A stretch of DNA of 64,000 nucleotides from Beaufortia kweichowensis (GCA_019155185.1 CM032818.1:1967433-2031432); one strand, 5' to 3'; positions 51,931-63,778 are shown, numbered from the stretch's first letter. The notes: generated by a model not told the origin, from the letters alone. Program-made: numbers and translations.

Positions 51931-54811
51931 GACATCATTTCTAAGACCGCATGTTGCAATGACGTCACATCAATAGCCTTCAAATTTACAGATTAGATAT
52001 ACACTTAAATGGATAAAAACCTACAAATTTGCACCAAATAACAACCTATTTGTGCCGTTTTGTCATCTGTCCCCTAGTTGAAAAAGAGTGAATGGACCCC
52101 TGACTACGGCCCCGCCACCTTCGTCCCCTCGTGGGGAGCCACGGTCACCGGCGCCCGAAAGTTTCTCATTGCCTATAATGTAAATCTGTTGAGTACAAAG
52201 GAACAAGCGCACAGAATCGCCCTGGATATAAGAGAGCAAGGTCGTGGTAAAGATCAAGTATGTTAAATCTGACTACAATCTGTAACCCCATGTGAACTTG
52301 GTTACTAAATACCCACTATGTACTATTCTTGACGTCACTGTTATCATCAAAGACTTTGTTTGGATTAGAACGTCAGTTTCGTCAGTGCTTCACACGTCAG
52401 TGATAATTACACATCTCTTGTTGCTTGTGAATGTTTGTTCATCAGCCTGGGCTTCTGAAGAAGGTTCAGGGTATGGGATGGTATCTGGAGGAATCAAACC
52501 TGGCTCAGGTGTCCACCAACATCCTAGACTTTGAGCTGACGCCCGTGCATACTGTGTACGAAGAGATCTGTAGAGATGCCAATGTGAGCTCCATTAGTCC
52601 ATCCATCCATTAATTCAATAATTTATCTTAAAAATAAAGGTGCTTCACAATGTCACAGAAAAACACATCATGGTTTCATAAAGAACTTTCCAGCAACATC
52701 TACCTGTTTCACAAAAGGGTTTTCTCCCCAAAAGTTCTTTAGGGAACCAAAAATGTTTCTTCAATGGCAACCTTTTAAAGCACCTTTATTTTTTAAAACT
52801 GTTTTAAAACATTTTTTATGATTTAGATTTAAACTAAACTTTTCCTATCCAGGATCTGAATCTGCCTGTGGTTGGATCCCAAATTGTAGGTCTGATCCCA
52901 CTGAAAGCAATGTTGGACTGTGCTGATTTCTACATACAACGGGACAAGCTCTTCGTTGTGGAAGAAGAACATAAAATCCGACTGGTGGGTTTAAATCAAC
53001 ATGGTCAAAATTGTATAAATCTAATGTACTCACATCTCAATCCAAGATTTTTTCCTCCAGGTTATCAGTAAACTAGGCCTCGACTCTTTGGGGTCGTTCA
53101 ATCCAAAAGAGAGAATCATAGAGTGAGTTTGACAAATTAATAAAAAAATTCAGTTTAGTTTAGTGATGCCTCACCGACTCACTGTTATCTTTTTGGTTGA
53201 TGGGGAATTTAGGTATATGGTGCAGGCCAGTCAGGACGCCGGGCAGCTGGTGTCTTTGTCTCTGCAGAAGTTTGTCCACAGTGTCGGGGCCAGAACGGCA
53301 GCACCTGGTGGAGGATCCGTCTCTGCAGCGATCGCTGCCATGGTAATGATGTCTAACCCAATTCTTTCACAAATCCGTCAAATTTATTTTAACTTTTCTT
53401 ACTTTGTTGTTGTCAGGGTGCTGCACTGGGCTGCATGGTCGGCCAGATGACATACGGAAAAAAGCAGTTTGATTCTCTGGATGCTGAAATGAGAAGACTG
53501 ATCCCTCCTTTTCATGAAGCCATGAACGACATATTGCTCAAAGTGGATGCGGATTCAACCGCCTTTAATAGCTACATGGTACACGACCTGTTAAAACCTA
53601 CACAACATAAAAAAACTAAAATAATTTAGTTTATTTATTCACCCTCATGTTGTTCCAAATCGGCATATGACTCTTTTGAGATGAATTTTGAGAAATTTCT
53701 CATTGGTTTTGTGTTCATACAATGGTCAATGGGGGTTTATGCTGTTTGGTTACCAACACTTTTTTAAAATATCTTCTTTTGTGTTCTGCAGAAGAAAGAA
53801 AGTCATACAGGTTTAAAATGACATAATAAAGATGAACTAACTTTAATGACTTTAATATCATTGAAAGCGTGTGGAAAGTTATGTTATAAAACCATGTTTT
53901 CTTTTTTAGGCTGCCTTGAAACTGCCCAAAGGCACAACCAATGAGATTAAAAGGTGCGTTACATAACATAATTTTTAACTAACATAATGGATCAGACGTG
54001 TGTTGTCATGATATCAATCCAAGGCAGACAAAACACATCATAAGAGATGTAAATTCAAATCATGCTAATCCAGTTTAAGGGTTTTGGTTCAGAGGAAAAC
54101 ATAGTGTGCCTTACAATGATAAACAAAGAACTTGTGCAGTATGTTTGCGGGCACACATGCACGCAAGCACACACGGTAACCTTTTAATGTGTTATACTAT
54201 GCAAAAGGATTTGCAAAAACATGCACATTTTAAAATGTTCAATGCTAACTAAAAGATGTTTTATGGACTATGTGACTGTGTTGTTGTACAGGCGAGAGGA
54301 GGCCATGCAGGATGGTTTAAAGCAGGCGGTGGGTGTGCCACTCTCCCTAGCCGAGAAAATCAACACGCTGTGGCCGTCATTTAAAGAGATGGTTAAATAT
54401 GGAAACGTGGCCTGCATATCAGACGTCCAGGTGACACGGGATTTCTCAAACCTGAGGAAATACTGCAGATGTGTCTCTGTTTCAGTGTTTAATACCTCTG
54501 ATGTACAGGTCGCTGCGAAAGCTTTGGAAACGGCCGTGTTTGGAGCGTACTACAACGTCATCATTAACCTGAAAGACATAACCGATACTTCATTCAGGGC
54601 TGATGTAAGTGATCACATAAACGCAAACCATCATTTTTTGTCTTGTTCCCTTTAAAAATAAAAAGTGACATGAAACTTATGTGATTGTGATGTTTATGTG
54701 CACTTTGTGTGGTTTGTTGGTTTACAGACTGAAGCGAGAGTGTCTGAGCTGTTGAAGGAGGCCAGAGAGAGTGCCAATGCTGCACTGGAGATGGCAAAGA
54801 ACAGGAAATGA
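50868..54811 (+). CDS. ftcd: Formimidoyltransferase-cyclodeaminase
   Basis: Bifunctional enzyme of histidine breakdown. It transfers the formimino group of formiminoglutamate to tetrahydrofolate, then cyclises it to 5,10-methenyl-THF with release of ammonia. Exons: 50868-50921, 51133-51316, 51387-51515, 51611-51699, 52078-52257, 52446-52583, 52853-52984, 53061-53122, 53213-53342, 53417-53578, 53910-53953, 54292-54430, 54509-54604, 54728-54811. Total 540 aa (human 541). It starts MAKLVECVPNFSEGRN. The transferase active-site motif EHPRTGAMDVCPFIP places His82 at the expected position. The cyclodeaminase half shows the folate-domain signature AAPGGGSVSA and GCMVGQMTYGKK. It ends KEARESANAALEMAKNRK. 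The last-but-one intron is only 78 bp and lacks in-frame stops. Confidence 0.96.
51904..51930. repeat. (TA)n microsatellite
   Basis: About 13 TA units in ftcd intron 4. It has no coding effect. Confidence 0.95.
52628..52797. mobile_element. Palindromic 'ggttctt' MITE
   Basis: The ends taaaaataaaggtgctt and aaagcacctttattttttaa are inverted copies. The interior has agaacttt and ttctttagggaacc words. It sits in ftcd intron 6 and belongs to the family of 15848-16083. Confidence 0.75.
53633..53835. mobile_element. Palindromic cyprinid-type MITE
   Basis: Diagnostic words are ttcaccctcatgttgttcca, tttggttaccaacac, tatcttcttttgtgttctgc and agaaagtcatacaggttt. It lies in ftcd intron 10 and is a better-preserved relative of 17635-17870. 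Confidence 0.75.
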
Positions 54812-56640
54812 CATCACAGCTGAACTGTTACTCATGTGGGCATTGCCAGTAATGTGTATTCTTTGATAATATATTTGTCAAAAAGTATAAACGTAAAAGT
54901 GTCTTAGTTACACAAGACACAAAAAGGGCTGAATAACTGTGATAGTTTTATTCTGGTTTAGTTTTTTAATCCTTTTAAAATTGGTTCATAATTACCTAAA
55001 ATTGTGCAGATTGATTGAATCTAATTATTAATTTACATAACAGTGTAAAAATTAAAAACAATACAAAAACTTTTAAGACAAATTCATCTACTATACTATA
55101 CATAACTAAATTAAAAGCGAGAGCTGTGCTTTCCGCTGTCATATTTTGAGATGACAGATCGACTCAACATTTCAACCCAAGGATGAATCATTCTTGGTAT
55201 CTCACAGCCTTTAAGATAGCAAACAAGCATTGGTTTTGAGGTCATAAATGGAATCTGTTGTCTCAAAACTTTAAGAAAAACTAGACACAGACCCAGGATA
55301 TCTCATCAAAAATGCCAAAAAAAGACCAAAAAACTATTTTCACCACTGTGTGGGATGTTGCCTTTTTGGGCTGTTTAGGAATCTCAAACAAACAAAGCAT
55401 TTTAAAAAACATTTACATTTTAAAGAGATTAAGAGTCTCAGTTAACAAAAACAAATGTTACAAATGTATTTTTTGCTCAACAACATTCTCAGTTTAATAA
55501 TCCACCATCGGGAGGCACTGTAACAGACTGACCCACCGAAGCCCACCCTTAACTCCTCACCCAGGTCATCTGTTGTTATTTATGCATCTATAAAAGCTGC
55601 ACTGCTGAGAAAGAGAGATGGAGAAACCAGAAGACATCTGTCTTTGATGAACAGCTGTACCAATAATGTCCTCAGCCATTATTCCAGAGCACGTACCAGA
55701 TCATCATCATATCAGGGTTTGAGATACTAGAATATCACATTTTCATTTTTTTTTTACAATTTTCTGTGCAAAACAATGTTAGGAATTTATGTTTATTCAG
55801 ATCTCTAGCGCTAAATAAGGTCAATAATAGTGTTTCTCTGTAGACTAAATATAAATAACAGCTTGTATAATATTAGGTATTTGAAATATTTATATATATG
55901 GAAATTGTTTCATGATTTTTTTAAAGATTATTTATTTTTCAACCTTTCGACATTTATAATTTTTAAAAATGTTTTTTTCAACCAATATCATAGATTTTCC
56001 TTTTCTCATAAAAGTGATTTAACGGATGTAAAAGACAAATACAGTATTAACCATATATGGTGTCTATGTTGGATTTAAAAGGGAAAATGTAAACTTGTGG
56101 AAAGTATTGTAGTATACATTTTTAAGGCTTTATTAATTATAAATAAATAAAATAATGCTGTGGGTCCACTAGAGCTGCTAAGACAGGCTGAGTTACAAAA
56201 ACACGGGTTAGATACTGTATTAAACTGTATTAAATTGTATACATTTGTATTTTGTATTTTATATTTCTACACATATACAATAATACAAATAATAATAATA
56301 TATAATAATAATAAATAATTACATATTTTTATAAATCCATAAGTCTAATATCTTCTAAATCAAATATTCTACTAAATTGCTATAAAATTATAGTCATATA
56401 AATTTAATATAAATTAATGTAAATATAAATCTTTAAAGCATTGTCCAAGTTGTTTTGGATTTGGTATCTTTGTATGATGACATCATACAAATAAACTAAT
56501 CATCATAACACATTTTGTATGATGCTTATGGTATTCACCAAAGTACCAGGTATACAAAACCAAAAACACAACTCCTAAATCCTAAGGCTTTCATAACACA
56601 ACAAAGCTCCACAACTTCTCTGTCCTATTTGGACTTGTTC
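54812..56640. other. Intergenic interval, ftcd to myostatin
   Basis: It begins with the ftcd 3' UTR. The rest is AT-rich with no recognisable gene. It probably contains the upstream control region of the myostatin gene, but I could not identify individual sites beyond the core promoter. Confidence 0.5.
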
Positions 56641-56782
56641 TTATATAGCCGACCAATCATAAGATATCTAACAGCAGGGAATCTGAAGTATAAAACGGCT
56701 CTGAAGACTCTGAACATCTGTCCAGTGCTGTCTGGTTGCCATCCGTCCCCAAATGCCCGAACATCTCCAAAGAGTCGAAACC
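56641..56782 (+). promoter_or_regulatory. mstna: Core promoter and leader of the myostatin gene
   Basis: A TATA box (tataaaa, 56689-56695) lies 88 bp before the start codon, with a CCAAT box at 56653-56657 and a second TATA-like word (tatata) near 56642. This compact TATA/CCAAT layout resembles known vertebrate myostatin promoters. An in-frame upstream ATG at 56753 would add ten residues. I prefer 56783 because it starts directly with a hydrophobic signal peptide. Confidence 0.65.
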
Positions 56783-59192
56783 ATGTTGTTTCTTCTATAC
56801 CTGAGCGTGTGGAGTGCGCTGGGCTCATACGGTCCGAGTCTAAGCACCACAACAACATCTCAAACCTTTGTGACATCTGGAGAAGACAACGGGCAGTGCA
56901 CGACCTGTCAGTTCAGACAGCAGAGTAAGCTCATGCGTCTGCACTCCATCAAGTCTCAGATTTTGAGCATCCTGCGTCTCGAACAGGCTCCGAACATCAG
57001 CAGGGACACGGTCAAGCTGCTCCTGCCCAAAGCACCCCCGCTTCAAGAGCTTCTGGACCAGTATGACCAAAACGGTGGAGTAAGTGAAGATGAAGAACAG
57101 GGCAGCAGCGAGACCATCATCACCATGGCCACAGAACGTAAGCACCACGCAATATACTTTTGCAAATAAGTATTTGAGATGTAAGCCACACTTAAGTATG
57201 CATGAATGTCATCATGTTGGATAACAAAATATGTAGTGCCATTTATTTTAAAGATGGCCCAAACACACTTTTCATGCAAAACATTTGCTTGTGTGTTGGT
57301 TTTAAATGATGACACAGAATATACACTGTTAAATGTTAGAACTATCCAGTAGTTAAATGTGTTAATATGATGAATGACACTTGTGGTTAATCCGTTACTA
57401 CATCCACTTAAATGATCTTCAGATTATTAAAAGTACAAAGATTGCTAAAAAGAAAAAGTGACAAAAAAAATTGTTCTTCATAATGATGCCATAGAAGAAA
57501 GATTTCACTCAAATATTCTCAAAAGAATAATTTCTATCATCCTTTACCATAATCTAAAGGACATTTTTCTACTACAAAGAACCTTTCATGAAACAGAAAT
57601 GGTTCCTTATGGAACAATTAAAGCAAAAACGGTTCTTCTATGGCCATCATGCAGCACCTTTACTTTGTAGTGTCATTTGTTTTAATATTTTGTTATCTAT
57701 TGCAATAACAAAACTAATGTAATGGTGTACTATGCACTGACCGGAGAACAGTTTTAAATAATTAAGTTAATTCATTTAGCTTTTGTTGGAGGAGATCCAA
57801 AAATACCAGCTGAACAACTTTTGGGTCTGTGTAAAACAAGGTCAGATACAAAAATGTACCATGGAAACCACAGATCCTTAAAAATAATGATGCTTCCTCA
57901 TGCCATAGAAAAACCCATTTTGTCTGAATGGTTCCATAAAGAACATTTAACACCCAAAGTTCTTTGCAGTGGAAAAAAAGGTTCTTTAAACTATTAAAAA
58001 GCAAAAAGAAATAGTTCATTTAAGAACCATTGAGTGAATTGTGGTTCTTTGGGGGGAAATGGTTCTTCTATGGTGAATTTATGTAACTTTTATTTTTAAA
58101 AGTGTAGTTTGGTTATTGTGGTAAATGTTACAAGGTTGTCCTGGTTGAACATAGTCTTATTTATTTTTGAACTTTTTCAGCTCAAGCTATTACCCAAGTG
58201 GAAGGGATGCCGAAATGTTGCATGTTCTCGCTGAGCCCCAAGATTTTGCCCAACAGCATTCTAAAGGCCCAGCTCTGGATCTACCTGAGACCAGCTGAGG
58301 AACCAACAACAGTGTTCATCCAGATATCCCGCCTGAGAATACCATACGAGGGGAGCAGTCGTTCAAGAATACGTTCCCAAAAAATAGACGTAAACGCTCA
58401 GACGAACTCCTGGCAACATATTGACATGAAGCAGCTTTTACAGTCGTGGCTGAAACAACCCGAAATTAACTTTGTGGTGGAAATCAAGGCATTTGACGCA
58501 AACGGTAACGATCTGGCTGTGACTTCTGCTGAGTCGGGTGAAGAGGGATTGGTGAGTGTTTATCAATATTTGAGTATTTTGAGCTTAAAAAAGTAGTTGA
58601 CCAAAAACAGTTATACTCGCCATTGGGACTTTTTAAACCTGCATGACTTCTGTGGAACACAAAATGAGAAATTGTTAAGACAATTTCATAACACATCATA
58701 ACATCAGTGAATTCTAATTTTAGATACTCGGCGTAAAGGAAAAGTAACATAAAATGTAAAGTAATGTAAAGTAATTTATTCTTCTCAGATCCTTTATGAC
58801 TGACCATGACTTATCGTTCACAGCAACCCTTCCTAGAGGTCAAAATATCGGACACCGCCAAGCGCTCCAGGCGCGACACTGGCCTGGACTGTGACGAGCA
58901 TTCCACCGAGTCCCGCTGCTGCCGGTATCCGCTCACCGTCGACTTTGAGGATTTCGGGTGGGACTGGATAATTGCACCCAAGCGCTACAAAGCCAATTAC
59001 TGCTCGGGCGAATGCGTGCAAAAGTATCCCCACAGTCACATCGTGAACAAAGCCAACCCGCGGGGCAGCGCGGGACCGTGCTGCACACCCACCAAGATGT
59101 CGCCAATAAACATGCTGTATTTCAACGACCGTGAACAGATAATCTACGGAAAAATCCCCTCGATGGTCGTGGACCTCTGCGGTTGCTCTTGA
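56783..59192 (+). CDS. mstna: Myostatin (GDF8), probably the mstna paralogue
   Basis: Secreted TGF-beta ligand that limits muscle growth through activin type II and ALK4/5 receptors. Three exons (56783-57137, 58181-58551, 58824-59192), the standard structure with a 371-bp middle exon, give 364 aa; family members are usually about 375. A signal peptide (MLFLLYLSVWSALGS) is followed by the propeptide inhibitory region (RQQSKLMRLHSIKSQIL) and the conserved NISRDTVKLLLPKAPPLQEL. The furin site RSRR precedes a 105-residue mature domain with all nine cysteines, ending MVVDLCGCS. The mature domain is four residues short after GEC (GEC-V-QKYPHSH, where relatives have five residues in place of V). The usual RCGCS end is LCGCS. 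The propeptide segment after QYD is about six residues short. Assignment to mstna rather than mstnb is inferred from divergence from the well-known fish mstnb. Confidence 0.93.
57465..57672. mobile_element. 'ggttctt' MITE, copy 1 in myostatin intron 1
   Basis: Words such as gatgccatagaagaa, aaagaacctttcatgaaaca, ggttccttatggaac and ggttcttctatggcc are diagnostic of the family. It is partly degenerate. Confidence 0.65.
57876..58107. mobile_element. 'ggttctt' MITE, copy 2 in myostatin intron 1
   Basis: It runs from ccttaaaaataatgatgctt to tttatttttaaaagtgtag, with aaaggttctttaaac and ggttcttctatggtg inside. It ends 73 bp before the exon 2 acceptor. Confidence 0.65.
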
Positions 59193-60720
59193 ACCGCTGT
59201 TACAACAGGCCCTAATTGCTCTGGAACAGAAGGAAGTGAAAATAACCTTTGCTTAAATAACCTTTACTCAAATAGTTCCTGCTAAACCAATCTGACCACA
59301 CCAGGCTCTGCCAAACCAACTTAGTCATTTTGTTAGTTTGTTTTCATCAACTGATTGCACATTAAGACAGCAAAGCGAGTTTCATGGTTTATGAAGGTTT
59401 AAATACTTCCTCTGTGAATGTTTTTGATCACAGAGATGAGCGGATGGGCTTTACCAGGGTGATAACACGATATCACAATGTAAAAATTACTTGAAAAGGG
59501 ACTGTACAGTTGATTATTTATATAAAGTTGTTTATCCCCCAGTGACTAAAAACAGGAACACTGACCTAGAAACTGTCTCAACATGATGTCCAATCCCAGA
59601 TGATTTTAGAAATTTCTTCAGTTTCTTGATATCAGCATATGGGTAGTTGTCAAATAACATGCACATTTTAGGTTAACATTTATACATTTTCAATATCATT
59701 TGTATGCAAATTAAATGAAATAGTTCTGTTTCGAATGACATTTTACAAGCACAAATCATCTTTTAATATTTTAGACACTGCTGCAATGTCACGTCAACTA
59801 CCCAAATGCACACATTTTACGCTCAAAAACACACTGTTTATATTGCCGTTGTATTCCATAGTATCCTACATGTTTAGACTATAATGGACATAGTGATTTC
59901 TGACAAATTTTTAACTTTTTATTTGATGTTTTCAATGTAGTTTTGATTTTCCACGTTGTTGTACCAAGTAAAGCGACTGTTACTGATGTTTCCGAGTTTG
60001 CACTTGCCCTTAAAGGACCTCTTCAAAGTTGTCCTCCCATGACCCCTTAACAGAATGACACCATTGGCATCATTTCAAGCATGTGGCCCACATTTCTGCA
60101 CATAAAAGCAACAAACCCAAATTGTAGGGAAATCAAACTTCCTTCATGTTGTTTTGTTCTCTGAAGGCTCCCCAGTGTGTTAGAGGCCCCTTGAGGCAAA
60201 AACAGTAGAAGTCTGTGCGCAGCCAGAGGACAATGAGTACACACAGAAATGTACTGATTTGACCTATAAGAAGAATAAGAAGAATTCACCTTTTTTGGTT
60301 TTATTTGTAGTAAAATCATACTAAACAGAAATTTACTATGGTTTTACCACGACAAACACTGATTGTATAAAACTACGGTAATACAAATGGCATGTGGAGG
60401 ATAAATATAAAAAGGTTATAAGGAATACTAAATCAAAATTATTTTTGTGAATTGACCTGTTATTGCCCTTCTTTTGGCTTCATTTGTAGTAAAATGATAG
60501 TAACCATGCATTTTCTTAGCACAACAACCATATTATAACACAAATGGAAATTAATAAAAAAATAAAACTTTAGACCAAAAAGCATGGTTTCCTAAAAGTA
60601 ATCCCATATCCACACGTACAATCCTATCACTTATGCAACTGTTTTCCTCTTTCCACAAAATAAAAAAACACACATTATAACTTAAAATACGCTCCTAAAC
60701 TCTTTTGATCTTGGTGATGA
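59193..60720. other. Myostatin 3' UTR and intergenic interval to stat1
   Basis: No coding sequence is supported. A short AT-rich duplicated phrase (ttttatttgtagtaaaatca near 60300 and catttgtagtaaaatgatag near 60480) suggests an old repeat. I saw no clear polyadenylation site. Confidence 0.45.
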
Positions 60721-60734
60721 AATTCGCTTATGCG

Positions 60735-61073
60735 CAGGTTTCAGTTTCTTATAAATCACGTGGCCTTCATTTCTGTCTGTTGTCCAAAATTCCAACTACG
60801 TCACAGGAAAGTCAGGACGCGCTGATTGGTTAGCGATTCAGGGGCGTTTGACATCCCGCAATTCGATTGGTCAAACCACCTGTCAGTCAACCGCACGCTC
60901 CAGGCACAGAAGCGAGTTCCAGTAAGAGCCATACGTACTATACTGTAAAGACTGGAAAACTAAAAACAAAACGACAATACGAGGAAAACATACAAGCCTT
61001 TCCTCCTGTTAGCGAAGGAGAAATAACTAATATCTGTGGATTCTCGATTTTGATCGCATTTGGACAACCAGGG
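60735..61073 (+). promoter_or_regulatory. stat1: Putative stat1 promoter with ISRE-like site and leader exon
   Basis: TTTCAGTTTC at 60739-60748 fits the ISRE core TTTCNNTTTC. Two ATTGG (inverted CCAAT) motifs follow, at about 60825 and 60866. A leader exon ends at a good donor (ccaggg|gtgagta, exon end 61073), and the next exon begins at 61558. Mammalian STAT1 promoters are known to be interferon-inducible, so an ISRE is plausible. No TATA box is clear at the expected distance. Confidence 0.55.
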
Positions 61074-61576
61074 GTGAGTAATAAATAATAACATTAATTT
61101 CCGCATTCAGCATGTTTTTCAGATTGGAAACTTTCAGGAAGCGTTTTGTTGCCTGATGTCATGAATAAACTATTTTGCACGCTGTGATTTTCCTTACGAT
61201 CAAACGATCTAATATACTGTACGTTAAACGTAACGACGTCATCAATAATATCTCATTTATAGCGACATTGCAGGCGAAACGAAACATCTTGGCGCTTCAA
61301 GTAATCTTGAAATAGACTTGAAACAATAACAATGTGACCTGTCTGTCATCGCAAAGAACATTTTAGACTAAATGGTCAAATCGCTGTACATTTGAATAAC
61401 TTTAAATGTTTAAAGTCAAATTACATCATACGCATGATCCCACATGTACACATGTACTGCGTAATGCTACCAAACAAAACAATATGCGTTATTCAACAGC
61501 CAACAATCGTGCCCTGCACCTCATCTTTTACCTGTTTACTTCATTTATTTCATCCAGAGCCCACAGAGACGCCAAA

Positions 61577-62836
61577 ATGAGTCAATGGTTGGAGCTGCAG
61601 CAACTGGATTCAAAGTTTTTGGAGCAAGTGGATCAGCTATACGATGACAGCTTCCCAATGGCCATCCGCCAGTATCTTAGCAACTGGATAGAGAGTAATG
61701 ACTGGTGTGAATAATTTCTTTTTGACAAAAATGTTTCTTATGATCCTAAAACTCTTTTAATCTTAAGGTCTGTATTTCAATGATTGAAATGACCTTTGTA
61801 GGTAAAAATATAAGTGTGCACATATTAATTTAGAAAACTAACTATAATAAAACAAAAATAAAACTAATAAAAAAAAAAAATGGATAACTTTGAGCAAATA
61901 ATGAATAAAAAGCAGCCAATAAGATCCAGCTAAGATAGAAATTCCTTCATTGCGGTTTAAAAAGCATCGTCCATGATGTCAGGTGAACACTGTCATATAC
62001 GTTATTGGGGAAGATGATTAAAATCTGTGAAACCTAAACAAAATGTCAAAACAGAGACTTTCAACCACTTGTTCTTAAACCTGCAGGGATCACGTTGCCA
62101 ACGTAGAAAACGAGTCCCTAGCAACCGTAAGGTTCCATGACCTTTTGACCCAGCTGGATCATCAACACAGCCGGTTCGCGATGGAGAAAGATTTCCTGAA
62201 CCAGCACAACATTCGCAAGATCAAGAGGAACTTGCAGGTGCCCGTTTGCAATTGACTACTTCCTTTTACTGGCGTGCTAAAACAGCAAAAATGCTTTAAA
62301 CACAGATTTAGGTTTACAATTCACTTTAATGTCAGTTCGAGTCAACTTTAACCTTTTCTAGGGCCTCTTCCAAGACAATCCTGTTTCCATGGCCATGATC
62401 ATCAGTCGGAACCTTAGCGAAGAAAGAAAGATTTTAACAGCCGCTCAAATGTCAGAGGTCAGTGATTATTAAACATCAACCATTTCTTCATCTACTGTAG
62501 ACAGAATATTCCAGGCATGTTATTATGATATAAAGATAATTTTTTTGTTGCAGAATCATGCCGAGAGCACCCACAACGACATGATCGTGGAGAAACATCG
62601 AGAAATGGACGGGAAAGTCAAAGACATCAAATTAAGAGTGCAGGTAATTAACACACAAAGACTCTTTAGACTTAGACTTAGACTTTAGACTTTCAAAGAC
62701 TTAAATATCTTTACTACCCCAATGAAATTTAACATTTTTTTCTCAACTTTCCACCAGGGAACTGAGCAAATCATCAAAAATCTTGAAGACCTCCAAGACG
62801 AATATGACTTTAAAAGCAAAACTCTCCAAAGCAGAG
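61577..62836 (+). CDS. stat1: Signal transducer and activator of transcription 1, 5' part
   Basis: Cytokine-activated transcription factor, phosphorylated by JAKs; it dimerises and drives interferon target genes. The exons seen are 61558-61704 (ATG at 61577), 62087-62237, 62362-62457, 62554-62643 and 62758-62836, all in phase, coding about 180 residues. The start MSQWLELQQLDSKFLEQVDQ and the motif YDDSFPMAIRQYLSNWIE form the N-terminal oligomerisation domain. HNIRKIKRNLQ closes it. The later exons begin the coiled-coil domain, with LEDLQDEYDFKSKTLQ as in STAT1. The remaining coiled-coil, DNA-binding, linker, SH2 and transactivation exons lie beyond the right edge, so the gene is cut by the window and not truncated biologically. 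STAT4 is the main alternative but fits less well at LEDLQDEYDFK. Confidence 0.93.
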
Positions 62837-62881
62837 GTGACACAGTTAATCAGTCTGTTTACTTGTAGTCAGACTATAAAT

Positions 62882-63668
62882 CAGGCACGTGCAGAGGGGA
62901 GGGCTTTGGGGGCTTGAGCCCCTGCCCTTTTTCCAAAAGTAATTAAAATATTTATCAACAAAAATATTGTGGTCGATAAAATGCATTTGAATCATGAGAA
63001 CATGTATAAAATAGTAAAGAATATAACTCAAAATGAAGTTTGGATATTCCCCCTATTGTTCAATGCCGTTAGACAGTCTGACAAGCCGTTGCCATAACAA
63101 CGCGGCGTAAGCATTAGCGTTGATATTGCATGTGCACGCGTGACTCGTTACTGTTGCTCTATTGCTTCTTACATCCGACGGATTTTACGAGCATCATCGG
63201 CAGATTTTCGAGAGGGCATGTGGTGGTAAGTTAGTAACCTACTTCAAGATCAAGTTGTTAGTTGCATTTCCAGATATGAGTTTGCAAGCAAGCTTTATCT
63301 TTATGTTATAAAGGCCAAGGGAGTAAAATCAAGATGCCAAAGAAAGAGAGACTACAGTACAGAGAGTCTGTACAGATATAGACGTTTTTTTTATTATTTT
63401 ATTTTACTTTAAATTTAATTCATCTTTCTACTATTGTTTTCTTTTTGTTGTAATTACTGTATTCTAGTCATTGAAAAAATAAATAAATGAAGTACATCTA
63501 TTTCAATAGTCTTTATGACTGTATGACTGTTCGCAATGTCTATCAGGGGATTAATAAGATAAATCCATCTTATTATTATCAGTTTACATCTTAGAAATAC
63601 TCCATGGTGATAGATGCCCTTTTTTACATTTGAGCCACTGCCCCCGAGAAACTCTCTGCACGTCCCTG
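62882..63668. mobile_element. Non-autonomous hAT element with 8-bp target duplication
   Basis: The left end caggcacgtgcagaggg and right end ...ctctgcacgtccctg are inverted copies with few mismatches. They are flanked by ctataaat (62874-62881) and ctatcaat (63669-63676), a 7-of-8 match to an 8-bp target-site duplication. CAG...CTG termini and 8-bp duplications are hAT hallmarks. Inside, 62901-62935 (gctttgggggcttgagcccc) and 63625-63650 continue the inverted similarity. There is no transposase. It lies in stat1 intron 6. Confidence 0.75.
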
Positions 63669-63747
63669 CTATCAATTGATAAAAAATATTTTTAAAAAGC
63701 ACCAAACAGTCTAAAAATATGCCTTTAGAAGTTCATAAATATATTAT

Positions 63748-63759
<12 letters not shown>

Positions 63760-63778
<19 letters not shown>
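63760..63778. repeat. (TA)n microsatellite
   Basis: A short TA run in a stat1 intron. The rest of the sequence to 64000 is unremarkable AT-rich intron. Confidence 0.9.

Noticed and set aside
56625..57148. Minus-strand open frames of 83-102 codons over myostatin exon 1
   Set aside because: Antisense shadows of the real exon; no family resemblance.
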